Assembly (NCBI GenBank): GCA_963792205.1
Contig: CAWBVI010000002.1
Coordinates: 806,001 to 870,000, forward strand
Source of the DNA: DATDAH01 sp963792205
GTDB taxonomy: Bacteria; Actinomycetota; Acidimicrobiia; Acidimicrobiales; DATDAH01
DNA length: 64,000 nt
Reading direction: 5' to 3'
This document shows positions 33,613 through 42,155 of this stretch, piece after piece; position 1 is the stretch's first letter, and every line of letters begins with the position of its first letter. Below the pieces are notes generated by a model. The model saw only the letters and a program-made list of their open reading frames with translations, was not told the DNA's origin and searched no databases. Position numbers and translations under genes: made by a program.

Positions 33613-34437
33613 GTGTTCGTCGTCTACGGCATGCCGCGGTCGGGCACGACCCTCGTCGCCCAGTGCCTCAACGCCCACTCCGGGCTGCTCGTGCCCGACG
33701 AGACCGACTTCATGATCCCCGCCGCCCACGCCTTCCGCCTGGTCGACGACGCGGAGGCGGGCCGGCGCCTGCTCGCCGACCTGATCGTGGCCACCGACCG
33801 CTTCGACGCCACGCTCGGGCGCTGGCTGGACGCCGACCAGGTGCGGGAACTGGTCCTCGGGGCCCCGTACCGGTTCGACGCCATGGTCGCTAGCCTCTAC
33901 GACGCCCTCGCCGGGGTGGCTGGTGTCACCCTGGCCGGCGACAAGTCCCCGAACGACCTGCCCCAGAGCGAGATCCTCGGACAGGCCGGGTTCTTCACAG
34001 AGCGCATCCGAGCCATCCACCTGGTCCGGGACCCGCGCGACGTCATGGTCTCGATGGCCCGACTGGGATGGCTGAACGGAATCGATGTGAGCTACGCCCG
34101 CCTGTGGCGCAACGCCAACCTGAACCTGCACCGGCGCCTCGCCGGCCACCCCGACCGCTACCTGCAGCTGCGCTACGAGGACGTCGTGGCCCGTCCCGGC
34201 GAGGCCTTCGAGGAGGTGGCACGGTTCCTCGGGGTCGACTTCGAGCCGGGCATGGTCAGCGAGGAGGCCCGCTTCTCGCAGTTCCCCGAGCACAAGGGGA
34301 TGACCCAACACGCCAGCACCTTCCGCCCGATCGGCGGCGAGAGCGTCGGTCGCTACGCCGACGTGTTCGACCGCACCACGCTGGACGAGGTCGACGCCCT
34401 GGCCGGCGACGCCCTCGCCACCTTCGGCTACCAATGA
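33613..34437 (+). CDS. Sulfotransferase
   Basis: 274-residue sulfotransferase with an intact 5'-phosphosulfate loop YGMPRSGTTLVAQCL at the N-terminus, LAGDKSPNDLP, the 3'-phosphate motif HLVRDPRDVMVSM near 140 and RYEDVVARPGEAF. Close paralogue of the gene at 52881. GTG 33613 is chosen because it gives the usual few residues before the P-loop; the longer open frame overlaps the preceding gene. Followed after 10 bases by the ABC exporter permease. Confidence 0.87.
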   Translation: MFVVYGMPRSGTTLVAQCLNAHSGLLVPDETDFMIPAAHAFRLVDDAEAGRRLLADLIVATDRFDATLGRWLDADQVRELVLGAPYRFDAMVASLYDALAGVAGVTLAGDKSPNDLPQSEILGQAGFFTERIRAIHLVRDPRDVMVSMARLGWLNGIDVSYARLWRNANLNLHRRLAGHPDRYLQLRYEDVVARPGEAFEEVARFLGVDFEPGMVSEEARFSQFPEHKGMTQHASTFRPIGGESVGRYADVFDRTTLDEVDALAGDALATFGYQ

Positions 34438-34447
34438 GGAACGCCGC

Positions 34448-35269
34448 ATGATCACCGCGACCAACGAGCTCTGGGGCTACCGCGCCCTCGTGCTCAACCT
34501 GACCAACCGCCAGCTCAAGTCCCAGTACAAGCAGAGCCTGTTCGGGAACCTCTGGTCGCTGATCAACCCGGCGGCCACCATCGGCGTCTACTCGCTGGTC
34601 TTCGGCGTCTTCCTCCAGTTCGGCCGCAACATCCCCGGCGTCCAGTACGGGGACCTGCAGAGCTTCCCGCTCTACCTGTTCTGCGCCATCATCCTGTGGT
34701 CCACCTTCAACCGGGTCGCCATCGGCGCCATGGCGTCGTTCACCCAGACGGGCTCGCTCCTGCGGAAGGTGTACTTCCCGCCGTCCGCCCCGATCGTGGC
34801 CCACGGCTTCGCCCAGCTGAAGCAGACGATGCTCGAGGGCCTCATCGCCATGGTGGTCTTCGCGGCCCTCGGCTACTTCTCCTGGAGCTTCGTCCTCTGG
34901 CCGCTGTTGATCCCGCCGATGCTGCTGTTCGCCCTCGGCCTCGGGCTCATCCTCACGCTGGCCAACGCGTACTACAAGGACGTGTCGTACCTGATGAACA
35001 TCCTCACGATGCTCCTCTTCTACTGCACGCCGATCCTTTACTCGCTCGACCGAGTCGGCGACACCGAGATCCTCGGCGTCAAGGCCACGACGCTGCTCGA
35101 GCTGAACCCCCTGACCCACTTCGTCGACGCCTCCCGCGAGATGCTGTACCTCGGGGTGGCGCCGAGCCTCACCCGGTGGGCGGCGGTCTGGGTGTCCGGG
35201 ATCGCGAGCATGCTCGTCGGGTGGGCCGTGTTCGTGCGCTACTCCAAAGACGTGAGCGAGGTGGTCTGA
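34448..35269 (+). CDS. Polysaccharide ABC exporter, permease (Wzm-like)
   Basis: 273-residue ABC-2 type permease with six membrane helices. The N-terminal NRQLKSQYKQSLFGNLWSLINP amphipathic region and VLWSTFNRVAIG/LRKVYFPPSA are characteristic of TagG/Wzm proteins exporting O-antigen or teichoic-acid-type glycans. GAGGA 7 bases upstream of the ATG. Partner of the ATPase encoded 3 bases downstream. It gives cluster B its own export route, distinct from the flippases. Confidence 0.92.
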   Translation: MITATNELWGYRALVLNLTNRQLKSQYKQSLFGNLWSLINPAATIGVYSLVFGVFLQFGRNIPGVQYGDLQSFPLYLFCAIILWSTFNRVAIGAMASFTQTGSLLRKVYFPPSAPIVAHGFAQLKQTMLEGLIAMVVFAALGYFSWSFVLWPLLIPPMLLFALGLGLILTLANAYYKDVSYLMNILTMLLFYCTPILYSLDRVGDTEILGVKATTLLELNPLTHFVDASREMLYLGVAPSLTRWAAVWVSGIASMLVGWAVFVRYSKDVSEVV

Positions 35270-35272
35270 CCC

Positions 35273-36559
35273 ATGACTGAAGCGGCCATCGCGGTCGAAG
35301 ACGTCTCCAAGCGGTTCCGGCTGGCCCACAACCGGGCCGACTTCCTGAAGGAAGCCGTCGGCCGGCGGGAGCGCACCGAGTTCACCGACTTCTGGGCCCT
35401 CAAGGAGGTCTCCTTCGAGGTGGCCGAGGGCTCGATGTTCGGGATCATCGGGCACAACGGCTCGGGCAAGTCGACCCTGCTCCGCCTCCTGTCGAACATC
35501 TACCGGCCCACGAGCGGCACGATCCACACCAAGGGCCGGATCAGCGCGCTGCTCGAGCTCGGCACCGGGTTCCACCCCCAGCTGTCCGGCCGGGAGAACA
35601 TCTACCTCAACGCCTCGATCCTCGGCATCCCGGCCAAGGTCATCGAGCGCCGGATCGACGACATCATCGGGTTCGCCGACATCGGCGAGTTCATCGACTC
35701 GCCGGTGAAGATCTACTCGAGCGGCATGAAGGTGCGCCTCGGCTTCTCGGTGGCGGTGCACGTCGAGCCGGAGATCCTGCTCCTCGACGAGGTCGTGGCG
35801 GTCGGCGACGAGCGCTTCAAGCGCCGCTGCTTCGAGCACATCTACGAGCTGCGCCGTCAGGGCGTGACCATCGTCCTCGTCACCCACAGCCTCGGCCAGG
35901 TCCAGTCCCTGTGCGACCGTGCGCTCTGGATGGAGCGGGGCGTCGTGCGGGAGGAGGGCGAGGCGATCGACGTCGCCCGCAGCTACCTGCAGCAGGTGAA
36001 CCTCGCCGAGGCCGAGGCCGGCTTCGACGGCGGCCTCGGTGACGCCGACCTCATGGTGGAGGGCCGGGGCGAACGGAAGGGCACGGGCGAGATCACCATC
36101 GAAGGGGTCAGCTTCCTGAACGCCCACCGGGCGGTCACCCCGTTCGCCAACTCGGGGCGACCCCTGGTGGTCCGCATCAACTACAAGGCCCACGAGCCGG
36201 TGAAGAACCCCAGCTTCGCCCTGCGCTTCCACACCGACGGCGGCACCATGGTCACCGCGCCCAACAGCCGCCGGGGTCGCCTGCACACCGGGCTCATGGA
36301 GGGCGAGGGCACCGTGGTCTACAAGATCCCCCGCATGCACCTCACCCCCGGGACCTACCACCTGACCGCGGGCGTGTACGACGAGAACAACCTGCACATC
36401 TACGACCAGCGCGACCGCGAGTTCGAGCTGCGGGTGCAGCCCGGTAGCGCGAACGACGGCGAGGGGTACCTCGACCTCGGCGGTGAGTGGGCGATCCCCT
36501 CGATCACTGAGGAGGACCCGGCCGAGCAGGACGTGGCCGAGCAAAACGGCGCGGCCTGA
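35273..36559 (+). CDS. Polysaccharide ABC exporter, ATPase (Wzt-like)
   Basis: 428 residues. ABC domain with Walker A GHNGSGKST (60-68), signature YSSGMKVRLGF (about 148-158) and Walker B ILLLDEV (168-174). From about residue 250 a C-terminal beta-rich domain (ITIEGVSFLN, VVRINYKAHEP, LTPGTYHLTAGVYDEN) matches the Wzt carbohydrate-binding domain that recognises a finished, end-capped chain. This implies a polymer whose terminal modification, perhaps methyl or sulfate, is read before export (inference). The stop is directly followed by the GTG of the flippase gene. Confidence 0.93.
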   Translation: MTEAAIAVEDVSKRFRLAHNRADFLKEAVGRRERTEFTDFWALKEVSFEVAEGSMFGIIGHNGSGKSTLLRLLSNIYRPTSGTIHTKGRISALLELGTGFHPQLSGRENIYLNASILGIPAKVIERRIDDIIGFADIGEFIDSPVKIYSSGMKVRLGFSVAVHVEPEILLLDEVVAVGDERFKRRCFEHIYELRRQGVTIVLVTHSLGQVQSLCDRALWMERGVVREEGEAIDVARSYLQQVNLAEAEAGFDGGLGDADLMVEGRGERKGTGEITIEGVSFLNAHRAVTPFANSGRPLVVRINYKAHEPVKNPSFALRFHTDGGTMVTAPNSRRGRLHTGLMEGEGTVVYKIPRMHLTPGTYHLTAGVYDENNLHIYDQRDREFELRVQPGSANDGEGYLDLGGEWAIPSITEEDPAEQDVAEQNGAA

Positions 36560-37897
36560 GTGCGGGAGCGCCTCGCCGGCCTGGCCGAGCGCCTGGCCGA
36601 GCGCAACCCGCTGCCCGACGGCACCCTCGTCGTCGGGGCCGGCCTGGTGGTCAACGGCGTCATGTCGTACGCCTTCCTCGGCCTGGCGGGGCGGACCCTG
36701 GGCAAGGAGGCGTTCGAGCCGCTCTCGGTGCTGTGGGCCCTGATCTACCTGATCGGGGCGGGCTTCTTCCTCCCCCTCGAGCAGGAGGTCAGCCGCGCCC
36801 TGGCCAACCGTTGGGCCCGCGGCCTGGGTGTGGGGCCGCTCGTGCGCCAGGCCGGCCTCCTGGGTGCCGGGCTCACCGCCCTGCTCGTGGTGGCCACCAT
36901 CGTCGCCGCGCCGTGGATGCTCGACCACTTCTTCGACGGCCAGGAACTGATCGTCGTCTCGCTGATCCTGGCCATCGTCGGCTATGCCGCCGTCCACCTC
37001 GCCCGGGGGACCTTGGCCGGCCTCGGCCGCTTCCGGGGCTACGCCGCCTACTACGTGTACGAGAACACGCTGCGGGTGGCGGCGTGCGTGGTCCTCGCCG
37101 TGCTCGCGGCCGCCACGGCCGGCCCCTACGCGCTGGCGGTCGGGCTGGCGCCCGGCATCGCCCTCGTCCTGGCCCTCCGCAACGAGCACGACCTCGCGTC
37201 CGAGGGGCCGGAAGCCCCCTGGGGTGAGCTCAGCGCCGCGCTGGGCAGCCTGCTGGCGGCTTCGGTCCTCACCGCCTTCCTCCTCTACGCCGGCGTCATC
37301 GCGGTCGAGCTGCTGGCCGACGAGTCCGAGTCCGGCGAGGCCAGCGTGTTCCTGGCCGGACTGGCCGTGTCCCGCGTCCCGGTCTTCCTCTTCCAGGCCG
37401 TCCAGGCCGCCCTGTTGCCGAAGCTGTCGGCGCTGGCCGGTGCCGGTCGCTTCCATGAGTTCCGGGAGCGCCTCGGCCGGCTCCTGGCCGCGGTGACGGT
37501 GATCGGCCTCGCCGGTGTCGTCGGGGCGGTGGCCTTCGGGCCGCTGCTCATCGACATCCTCTTCGGCGACGAGTTCGCGCTGGAACGGGTGGACCTCGGG
37601 CTGCTCGCCCTGTCCAGCGCGGCGTTCATGCTCGCCGTGGCCCTCGGCCAGGCCCTGATCGCGCTCGAAGGCCAGTCCCGGGTCGCGTTCGGCTGGCTGG
37701 TGGGCGTCATCGGGTTCCTGGTGGTGACCGCACTGGGCAACGACCTGTTCCTCCGCGTCGAGGCCGGCATGGCCGCCGGGTCCGCCCTGGCCGCCGTCGT
37801 CATCGGGGTCCTGGCCCGCCACCGCCTCCACGGCAAGCTCCGCACGCACCCCCACACCCTCACCACGATCGACACCACGACGACGATCGAGCCTTGA
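36560..37897 (+). CDS. Polysaccharide flippase-like membrane protein
   Basis: 445-residue MOP-superfamily membrane protein with 12 or so helices; VVNGVMSYAFLGLAGRTLGKEAF after the first helix and LFQAVQAALLPKLSALAGAG in the middle are typical of oligosaccharide flippases. GTG directly abuts the TGA of wzt. A flippase beside a complete ABC exporter is unusual, because ABC-exported chains are finished inside the cell; it may move a lipid-linked sugar used for outer modification. The C-terminal Thr-rich tail (TTIDTTTTIEP) is low-complexity. Confidence 0.85.
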   Translation: MRERLAGLAERLAERNPLPDGTLVVGAGLVVNGVMSYAFLGLAGRTLGKEAFEPLSVLWALIYLIGAGFFLPLEQEVSRALANRWARGLGVGPLVRQAGLLGAGLTALLVVATIVAAPWMLDHFFDGQELIVVSLILAIVGYAAVHLARGTLAGLGRFRGYAAYYVYENTLRVAACVVLAVLAAATAGPYALAVGLAPGIALVLALRNEHDLASEGPEAPWGELSAALGSLLAASVLTAFLLYAGVIAVELLADESESGEASVFLAGLAVSRVPVFLFQAVQAALLPKLSALAGAGRFHEFRERLGRLLAAVTVIGLAGVVGAVAFGPLLIDILFGDEFALERVDLGLLALSSAAFMLAVALGQALIALEGQSRVAFGWLVGVIGFLVVTALGNDLFLRVEAGMAAGSALAAVVIGVLARHRLHGKLRTHPHTLTTIDTTTTIEP

Positions 37898-37929
37898 CCC
37901 CCGCCTCACGAAGCCGACGGCGGCGACCG

Positions 37930-37945
37930 ATGGGTCTTGACCCAT
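37930..37945. promoter_or_regulatory. Inverted repeat over the start of the 37944 gene
   Basis: Perfect repeat ATGGGTC-TT-GACCCAT (37930-37936, 37939-37945) whose right arm includes the ATG start. The same 7-base arms occur at 47192-47209 with a 4-base spacer upstream of the HD-GYP gene. It could be an operator, or an RNA stem hiding the start codon. Confidence 0.4.
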
Positions 37946-38819
37946 GCGCCTCCGAACCTTCGCCGTGGCCGCCTCCGTGGCCGCACTCGTGCTCGTCGCC
38001 GGCCCGGCGGCCGCGGCACCCGGGACCGCGGCCCGGACCTTCGGGGGCGCCCCGCTCGACGACGTCCTGCACCGGGCGGCCCAGGAGCGCCGGTGCGGCC
38101 TGACCACCAACGAGCTGGCGGCGATGATGCTGGCCCCGACCTATCCCGAGACGGGCGCTCCGCGGGATCAGGCGCCGTCGCCGATGACCTTGTCCCGGTG
38201 GGACGACCAGCCGGGCCTGCACTCCTTCGGGACCGTCGCCGGACAGCCCCGGGCCTTCTGGCACCCGGGGGTGGGCATGTGGCAGTTCGACTCGGCCGGC
38301 CTCGGGGCGCGGTTCACCGCCGCGCAGCTCGTCGACACGAACTTCGTGGCCGCTCGCACCGCGGCCACCATCGTCGACCGGTGGTGCGCCAAGCCGAACC
38401 TGGCCAACGCCTGGGCGCCCTGGCACGGGTGTGCGGACGGCAGCTGCAAGACCACGTTCCGCGCCACCTACCGGCGGACCGGTGACCGCCTCGTCGGGGT
38501 GGGCCGCGACCCGGACGTGTTGCGTCGAGGGGGCATGACCCGGCACACCTGCACGGGCCCGGGCCGAACGGGTCCCTTCACCTGCTGGCGCATCGATCCG
38601 GCGCGGGCGCAGGGCTACGCCGGCTTCACCGCCCCGGGCTTCGGTCCTGCCCCTGTGAGCGCCCCGTTCTACGTGTACGCCGCCGGCAGGTTCGAGTACC
38701 GCCACTGGCTGCGGGTGGACACGGGCCACCGCCGCGCCGTCTGGGCGCAGCGACCGCTCGGCGCCAATGCCCGCACCAGCCTCACCTGGCACCGGGGCGA
38801 GCCGCTCACGGTGCTCTGA
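37944..38819 (+). CDS. Secreted protein, possibly lysozyme/transglycosylase-like
   Basis: 291 residues with a clear Sec signal peptide (MRLRTFAVAASVAALVLVAGPAAAAPG, cleavage likely after AAA near 25). The mature part has RRCGLTTNELAAMMLAPTYPE, GVGMWQFDSAGLG and four or more cysteines (WCAKP, HGCADGSC, HTCTG, TCWRID) probably in disulfides. The MWQFDSAG segment and preceding acidic residue recall lytic transglycosylase/lysozyme-like folds, but this is a weak resemblance. It may act on the cell wall or on the exported glycan. A strong terminator stem follows. Confidence 0.7.
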   Translation: MRLRTFAVAASVAALVLVAGPAAAAPGTAARTFGGAPLDDVLHRAAQERRCGLTTNELAAMMLAPTYPETGAPRDQAPSPMTLSRWDDQPGLHSFGTVAGQPRAFWHPGVGMWQFDSAGLGARFTAAQLVDTNFVAARTAATIVDRWCAKPNLANAWAPWHGCADGSCKTTFRATYRRTGDRLVGVGRDPDVLRRGGMTRHTCTGPGRTGPFTCWRIDPARAQGYAGFTAPGFGPAPVSAPFYVYAAGRFEYRHWLRVDTGHRRAVWAQRPLGANARTSLTWHRGEPLTVL

Positions 38820-38847
38820 GGGCCGGCGCCCTTGCGGGCGCCGGCCC
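38820..38847. terminator. Hairpin after the secreted protein gene
   Basis: Perfect 12-base stem GGGCCGGCGCCC / GGGCGCCGGCCC (38820-38831, 38836-38847) with loop TTGC, starting directly after the stop and ending 10 bases before the convergent lipoprotein gene's stop. Likely a bidirectional terminator. Confidence 0.65.
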
Positions 38848-38857
38848 CCGGCTCAGA

Positions 38858-39712
38858 TCAGCCGCCGCCCAGGATCACGCACTGACCGGGCCGCTCTTCG
38901 GGCAGCCGGCCCCCGCACGTGGCGCCGTAGCCCTCGTACGAGTTGGTCGAGTCCGACACCGGCGTCTGGCGGTACAGGTCGTCACAGGCCTGGAAGTTGG
39001 CGTCGAAGTAGCAGTCGTTGGCCAGCGAGTCGAACTCCACGTTGGACCCGTACTCGGCGATGAAGTCCTCCGGGGGGACGCCCTCGCCGAGGTCACCGAC
39101 ATCGTCGGAGAGGTCGTCCGACAGGTCGTCCGACAGGTCGTCCGAGAAGTCGTCGGAGAAGTCATCGGTGACGTCGTCGGAGAGGTCATCCGAGAAGTCG
39201 TCGGTGAAGTCGTCCGACGAGTCGCTCAGGTCGTCGCTGAGGTCGTCGGAGGCGTCCTCGTCGACGAAGCACTCGATGCCGATCTCCTCCCCGAGCTCGT
39301 CCACCTCTTCCTCGAGCTCGGCGTTCTCCTCGGCCAGCTCGACGATCTCGTCGTCGTCATCGTCTTCGGCTGCGGCCTCGAGCTCCTCGAAGATGGCGAC
39401 CCGGTCCTCGATGACCCCGAGCAGGTCGTCCACCTCGTCCTGCAGGTCCTCCGGCGGGTTGATGTCCCGGAGGTCCTCGACGCCCTGGGTGGCGATGTCG
39501 ATGGCCTCACCGGCCTGCTCGGCCAGCTCCTCGTTGTCCTCGGGCGTGCCGAGATCGTCGAGCTCCTGGCTCACCTCGGTGCACACGTCGTCGAACTCGT
39601 CGACGAAGTCGTCCTCGGACAGGCGCTCCTCACCGCCGCCGCAGCCGACCGCGACCAACGCGAGGACCGCGACCAGCAGGAGCCAGATCGATCGGGGGAC
39701 ATACGTCTTCAT
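38858..39712 (-). CDS. Very acidic repeat lipoprotein
   Basis: 284 residues. The N-terminus (IWLLLVAVLALVAVGCGGG) is a lipoprotein signal with the lipid-carrying cysteine at about 24. The next 120 residues are acidic helical coiled-coil-like sequence (ELAEENAELEEEVDELGEE). Then comes a tandem Asp/Ser block of about 70 residues built on DDLSDD/DDFSDD units (about residues 155-215), and a C-terminal domain with four cysteines (NDCYFDANFQACDD, ATCGG, GQCVI). Net charge is extremely negative, so it may bind calcium or other cations at the cell surface. ATG 39712 follows AAGAGG by 10 bases. Confidence 0.8.
   Translation of the reverse strand: MKTYVPRSIWLLLVAVLALVAVGCGGGEERLSEDDFVDEFDDVCTEVSQELDDLGTPEDNEELAEQAGEAIDIATQGVEDLRDINPPEDLQDEVDDLLGVIEDRVAIFEELEAAAEDDDDDEIVELAEENAELEEEVDELGEEIGIECFVDEDASDDLSDDLSDSSDDFTDDFSDDLSDDVTDDFSDDFSDDLSDDLSDDLSDDVGDLGEGVPPEDFIAEYGSNVEFDSLANDCYFDANFQACDDLYRQTPVSDSTNSYEGYGATCGGRLPEERPGQCVILGGG
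39099..39255 (-). repeat. Tandem DDLSDD-coding repeat
   Basis: A run of roughly 12-base units of the type GACGACCTGTCG / GACGACTTCTCG on the minus strand, coding for alternating DD-L/F/V-S/T blocks of the lipoprotein. Units are imperfect, with codon-level variation, as expected for a protein repeat kept by selection rather than a recent slippage product. Confidence 0.6.
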
Positions 39713-39756
39713 CGGGGGTTGCCTCTTCTCATCTTCCGCCGGAACGGAGGCGAACG

Positions 39757-40611
39757 TTAGTTGGTGTGCCCTCGCTCGCCGTAGTCCGCGAGCAGGCGCT
39801 GGAGCCCCTTGGTCGCCGGCTGGAGCCGGGGGACGCCCCGCCGGGCCAGCTCGGCGTTCTCGAGCACGGAGTTGGCGGGCCGAGGCGCCGGCCGGGGGGG
39901 CAGGAGGTCGGCCGTGGCGACCGGCCGCACCCGTTCCGGGTCGTGGCCGCTGTGTTCGAGCACCGACCGGGCGAACTCGTACCAGGACACCGCCGGGCCC
40001 TGGTTCGTGACGTGGAACGGGCCGCGGTGGCCGCCGCGCACGAGCTCCAGGACCTTGCGGGCCAGGTCCCGGGCGAAGGTGGGATGGCCCCGCTGGTCGT
40101 CCACGAAGGTGAGCTCGCCGGGCCGGGCCGCGAGCCGCAGGATCGTCGCCACCATGTTCGGGCCGTAACGCCCGCAGACCCACGACGTCCGCACGATCAG
40201 GGCCTCGGGGCCGGCGGCCAGCTCACCGGCGTACTTCGATCTCCCGTAGACCGACTGCGGGTTGGCTGGGTCGCTCTCGACGTACGGCGTGGCCTTGGTG
40301 CCGTCGAAGATGTAGTCGGTGGAGAGGTAGGTCAGGTGCGCGCCGATGGCGGCGGTGGCCTCGGCGACATGCGCCGTACCCGTCTCGTTGACGAGGTGGG
40401 CGCGATCGGGATCGCTCTCGCACGCGTCGACCGCGGTCCAGGCCGCGGCGTGGACGACGGCGTCCGGCCGGTGCTGACGCACCGCGGCGCGAACGGCTGG
40501 ACCGTCCGTGATGTCCAGCGCCGCGTGATCGAGCCCGACCGCTCCGGTACCGAGCTGTTCGACGAGCTCCCGGCCCAGCTGCCCGCCGGCCCCGGTGACG
40601 AGGACATTCAC
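39757..40611 (-). CDS. rmlD: dTDP-4-dehydrorhamnose reductase
   Basis: 284-residue extended short-chain dehydrogenase, last step of dTDP-L-rhamnose synthesis. NAD(P) loop VLVTGAGGQLGREL at the N-terminus, AAWTAVDACESD, catalytic STDYIFDG and YGRSKYAGE (YxxxK) are all present. GTG 40611 overlaps the rmlB TGA. Last gene of the rmlABCD operon (order A-C-B-D in transcription). Confidence 0.95.
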   Translation of the reverse strand: MNVLVTGAGGQLGRELVEQLGTGAVGLDHAALDITDGPAVRAAVRQHRPDAVVHAAAWTAVDACESDPDRAHLVNETGTAHVAEATAAIGAHLTYLSTDYIFDGTKATPYVESDPANPQSVYGRSKYAGELAAGPEALIVRTSWVCGRYGPNMVATILRLAARPGELTFVDDQRGHPTFARDLARKVLELVRGGHRGPFHVTNQGPAVSWYEFARSVLEHSGHDPERVRPVATADLLPPRPAPRPANSVLENAELARRGVPRLQPATKGLQRLLADYGERGHTN

Positions 40612-41567
40612 CGGCCGAGCAGCGGTTCCCACCACCAGCGGTTGTCGCGGTACCAGGCCACGGTCAGGTCGAGCGCGTCGTCGAGGTCATGGCGGGGCTG
40701 CCAGCCCAGCGCCTGCACCCGGGAGGTGTCGATCGAGTAGCGGCGGTCGTGACCGAGCCGATCGGCCACGGGCTCGATCATCGACTCGTCGCGGCCGAGG
40801 CGGGCCAGCAGCCGGTGGGTCAGCTCGAGGTTGGTGATCTCGTTCCCGGCCCCGATGTTGTAGATCGCGCCGGTCTCGCCGGTGCGCAGCACGACGTCGA
40901 CCGCCTCGCAGTTGTCCTCGACGAAGCACCAGTCGCGCACGTTGAGGCCGTCGCCGTAGAGCGGGACCTTCCGGTCCTCGAGCAGGTTGGTCACGAAGAG
41001 GGGGATGACCTTCTCGGGGAACTGCTGCGGTCCGAAGTTGTTGCTGCTGCGGGTCACCACGACGGGCAGCCCGTGGGTCTCGTGGTGGGCCAGGGCGATG
41101 AGGTCGGAGCCGGCCTTGGCCGCCGAGTAGGGCGAGCGTGGGGTGAGCACGTCCTCCTCGGTGAACGAACCGACGTCGATGGAGCCGTAGACCTCGTCGG
41201 TCGAGATGTGGAGGAAGCGCTGGACGCCGATGACCCGGGCCACGTCGCAGAGCACGTTGGTCCCGCCGCAGTTGGTCCGCACGAACTCGTCGGGGCTCAC
41301 GATGGACCGGTCGACGTGGCTCTCGGCCGCGAAGTGGACGACGTGGTCGTGGTCGGCCATGGCCTCGGTCACGGCGTCACGGTCGCAGATGTCGCCCTTC
41401 ACGAACCGGAAGCGGGGGTCGTCCTCGAAGCCGCGGAAGTTGTCGGGGTTGCCCGCATAGGTGAGCGCGTCGAACACCGTGATCTCGTCGTCATGGTGGT
41501 CGAGCACCCAGCGGACGTAGTTGGAGCCGATGAAGCCGGCCCCACCGGTCACGAAGAGCTTGGACAT
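40608..41567 (-). CDS. rmlB: dTDP-glucose 4,6-dehydratase
   Basis: 319-residue NAD-dependent dehydratase. VTGGAGFIGSNYVRWVL, HFAAESHVDRSI, the STDEVYGS catalytic loop, YSAAKAGSD (YxxxK), SNNFGPQQFPEK and RDWCFVEDN are diagnostic. It makes dTDP-4-keto-6-deoxyglucose from RmlA product. ATG start 9 bases after rmlC stop. Confidence 0.97.
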   Translation of the reverse strand: MSKLFVTGGAGFIGSNYVRWVLDHHDDEITVFDALTYAGNPDNFRGFEDDPRFRFVKGDICDRDAVTEAMADHDHVVHFAAESHVDRSIVSPDEFVRTNCGGTNVLCDVARVIGVQRFLHISTDEVYGSIDVGSFTEEDVLTPRSPYSAAKAGSDLIALAHHETHGLPVVVTRSSNNFGPQQFPEKVIPLFVTNLLEDRKVPLYGDGLNVRDWCFVEDNCEAVDVVLRTGETGAIYNIGAGNEITNLELTHRLLARLGRDESMIEPVADRLGHDRRYSIDTSRVQALGWQPRHDLDDALDLTVAWYRDNRWWWEPLLGR

Positions 41568-41576
41568 GGTCTTCCT

Positions 41577-42146
41577 TCAGGTGCGCAGGTCGGCGTGGGG
41601 GCGGCGGACCGGGTCGAGGTCGGCCCGGCGCGGGTTGGCCTGGTCGCGGTCCGAGAGCACGGGATCGGTGACACCCCAGTCGGCCGCGATGTCGGGGTCG
41701 TCCCAGGCCACCCCGAGCTCGTCGGCGGGGTTGTAGTAGCCGTCGACGAGGTAGGTCATGGTCATGTCGGTCAACGCGGCGAAGCCGTGGGCCACGCCCG
41801 GCGGGATGAACACCCCGCGGTGCGGGTGCTGACCGTCGGGGTCCTCGCCGAGCTCCAGCAGGAGCGTGTTGCCGTCGGTCGGCGAGCCCTCCCGCAGGTC
41901 GTGCAGCACGACCCGGGCCCGGCCCGAAGGGACGTACCAGTAGTCGGCCTGGTGCAGGTGGTAGTGCAGACCGACGACGGAGCCGGCTCGGCGGTCGCTG
42001 CGGTTGGCCTGGAGCATCTCGCGCCCGCCGTCGGGGAACCACTGCCGGCGGTAGGTCTCCACGAACACGCCGCGCTCGTCGCCGAACACCTTCGGCTCGA
42101 CGATGAAGACGCCACCGATGGTGGGCGACTCGTTGACTTCGGCCAT
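41577..42146 (-). CDS. rmlC: dTDP-4-dehydrorhamnose 3,5-epimerase
   Basis: 189-residue cupin. PKVFGDERGVFVETYR, SVVGLHYHLHQADYW (a catalytic His in the first), FIPPGVAHGFAAL and the tyrosine region NPADELGVAWDDP fit RmlC. ATG 42146 is preferred because AGGTG lies 6 bases upstream; a GTG at 42155 directly abutting the rmlA stop is the alternative. Third enzyme of the dTDP-L-rhamnose pathway. Confidence 0.92.
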   Translation of the reverse strand: MAEVNESPTIGGVFIVEPKVFGDERGVFVETYRRQWFPDGGREMLQANRSDRRAGSVVGLHYHLHQADYWYVPSGRARVVLHDLREGSPTDGNTLLLELGEDPDGQHPHRGVFIPPGVAHGFAALTDMTMTYLVDGYYNPADELGVAWDDPDIAADWGVTDPVLSDRDQANPRRADLDPVRRPHADLRT

Positions 42147-42155
42147 CGTGGGCAC

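Noticed and set aside
34256..38110. 1284-codon minus-strand frame over the ABC exporter and flippase
   Set aside because: Antisense shadow with Glu/Asp/Gly/Val-rich repetitive composition; real genes on the plus strand are complete and tightly spaced.
39099..39255. Short regular repeats as a possible CRISPR array
   Set aside because: Units are about 12 bases, in frame and lack unique spacers; they code the Asp-Ser repeats of the lipoprotein.
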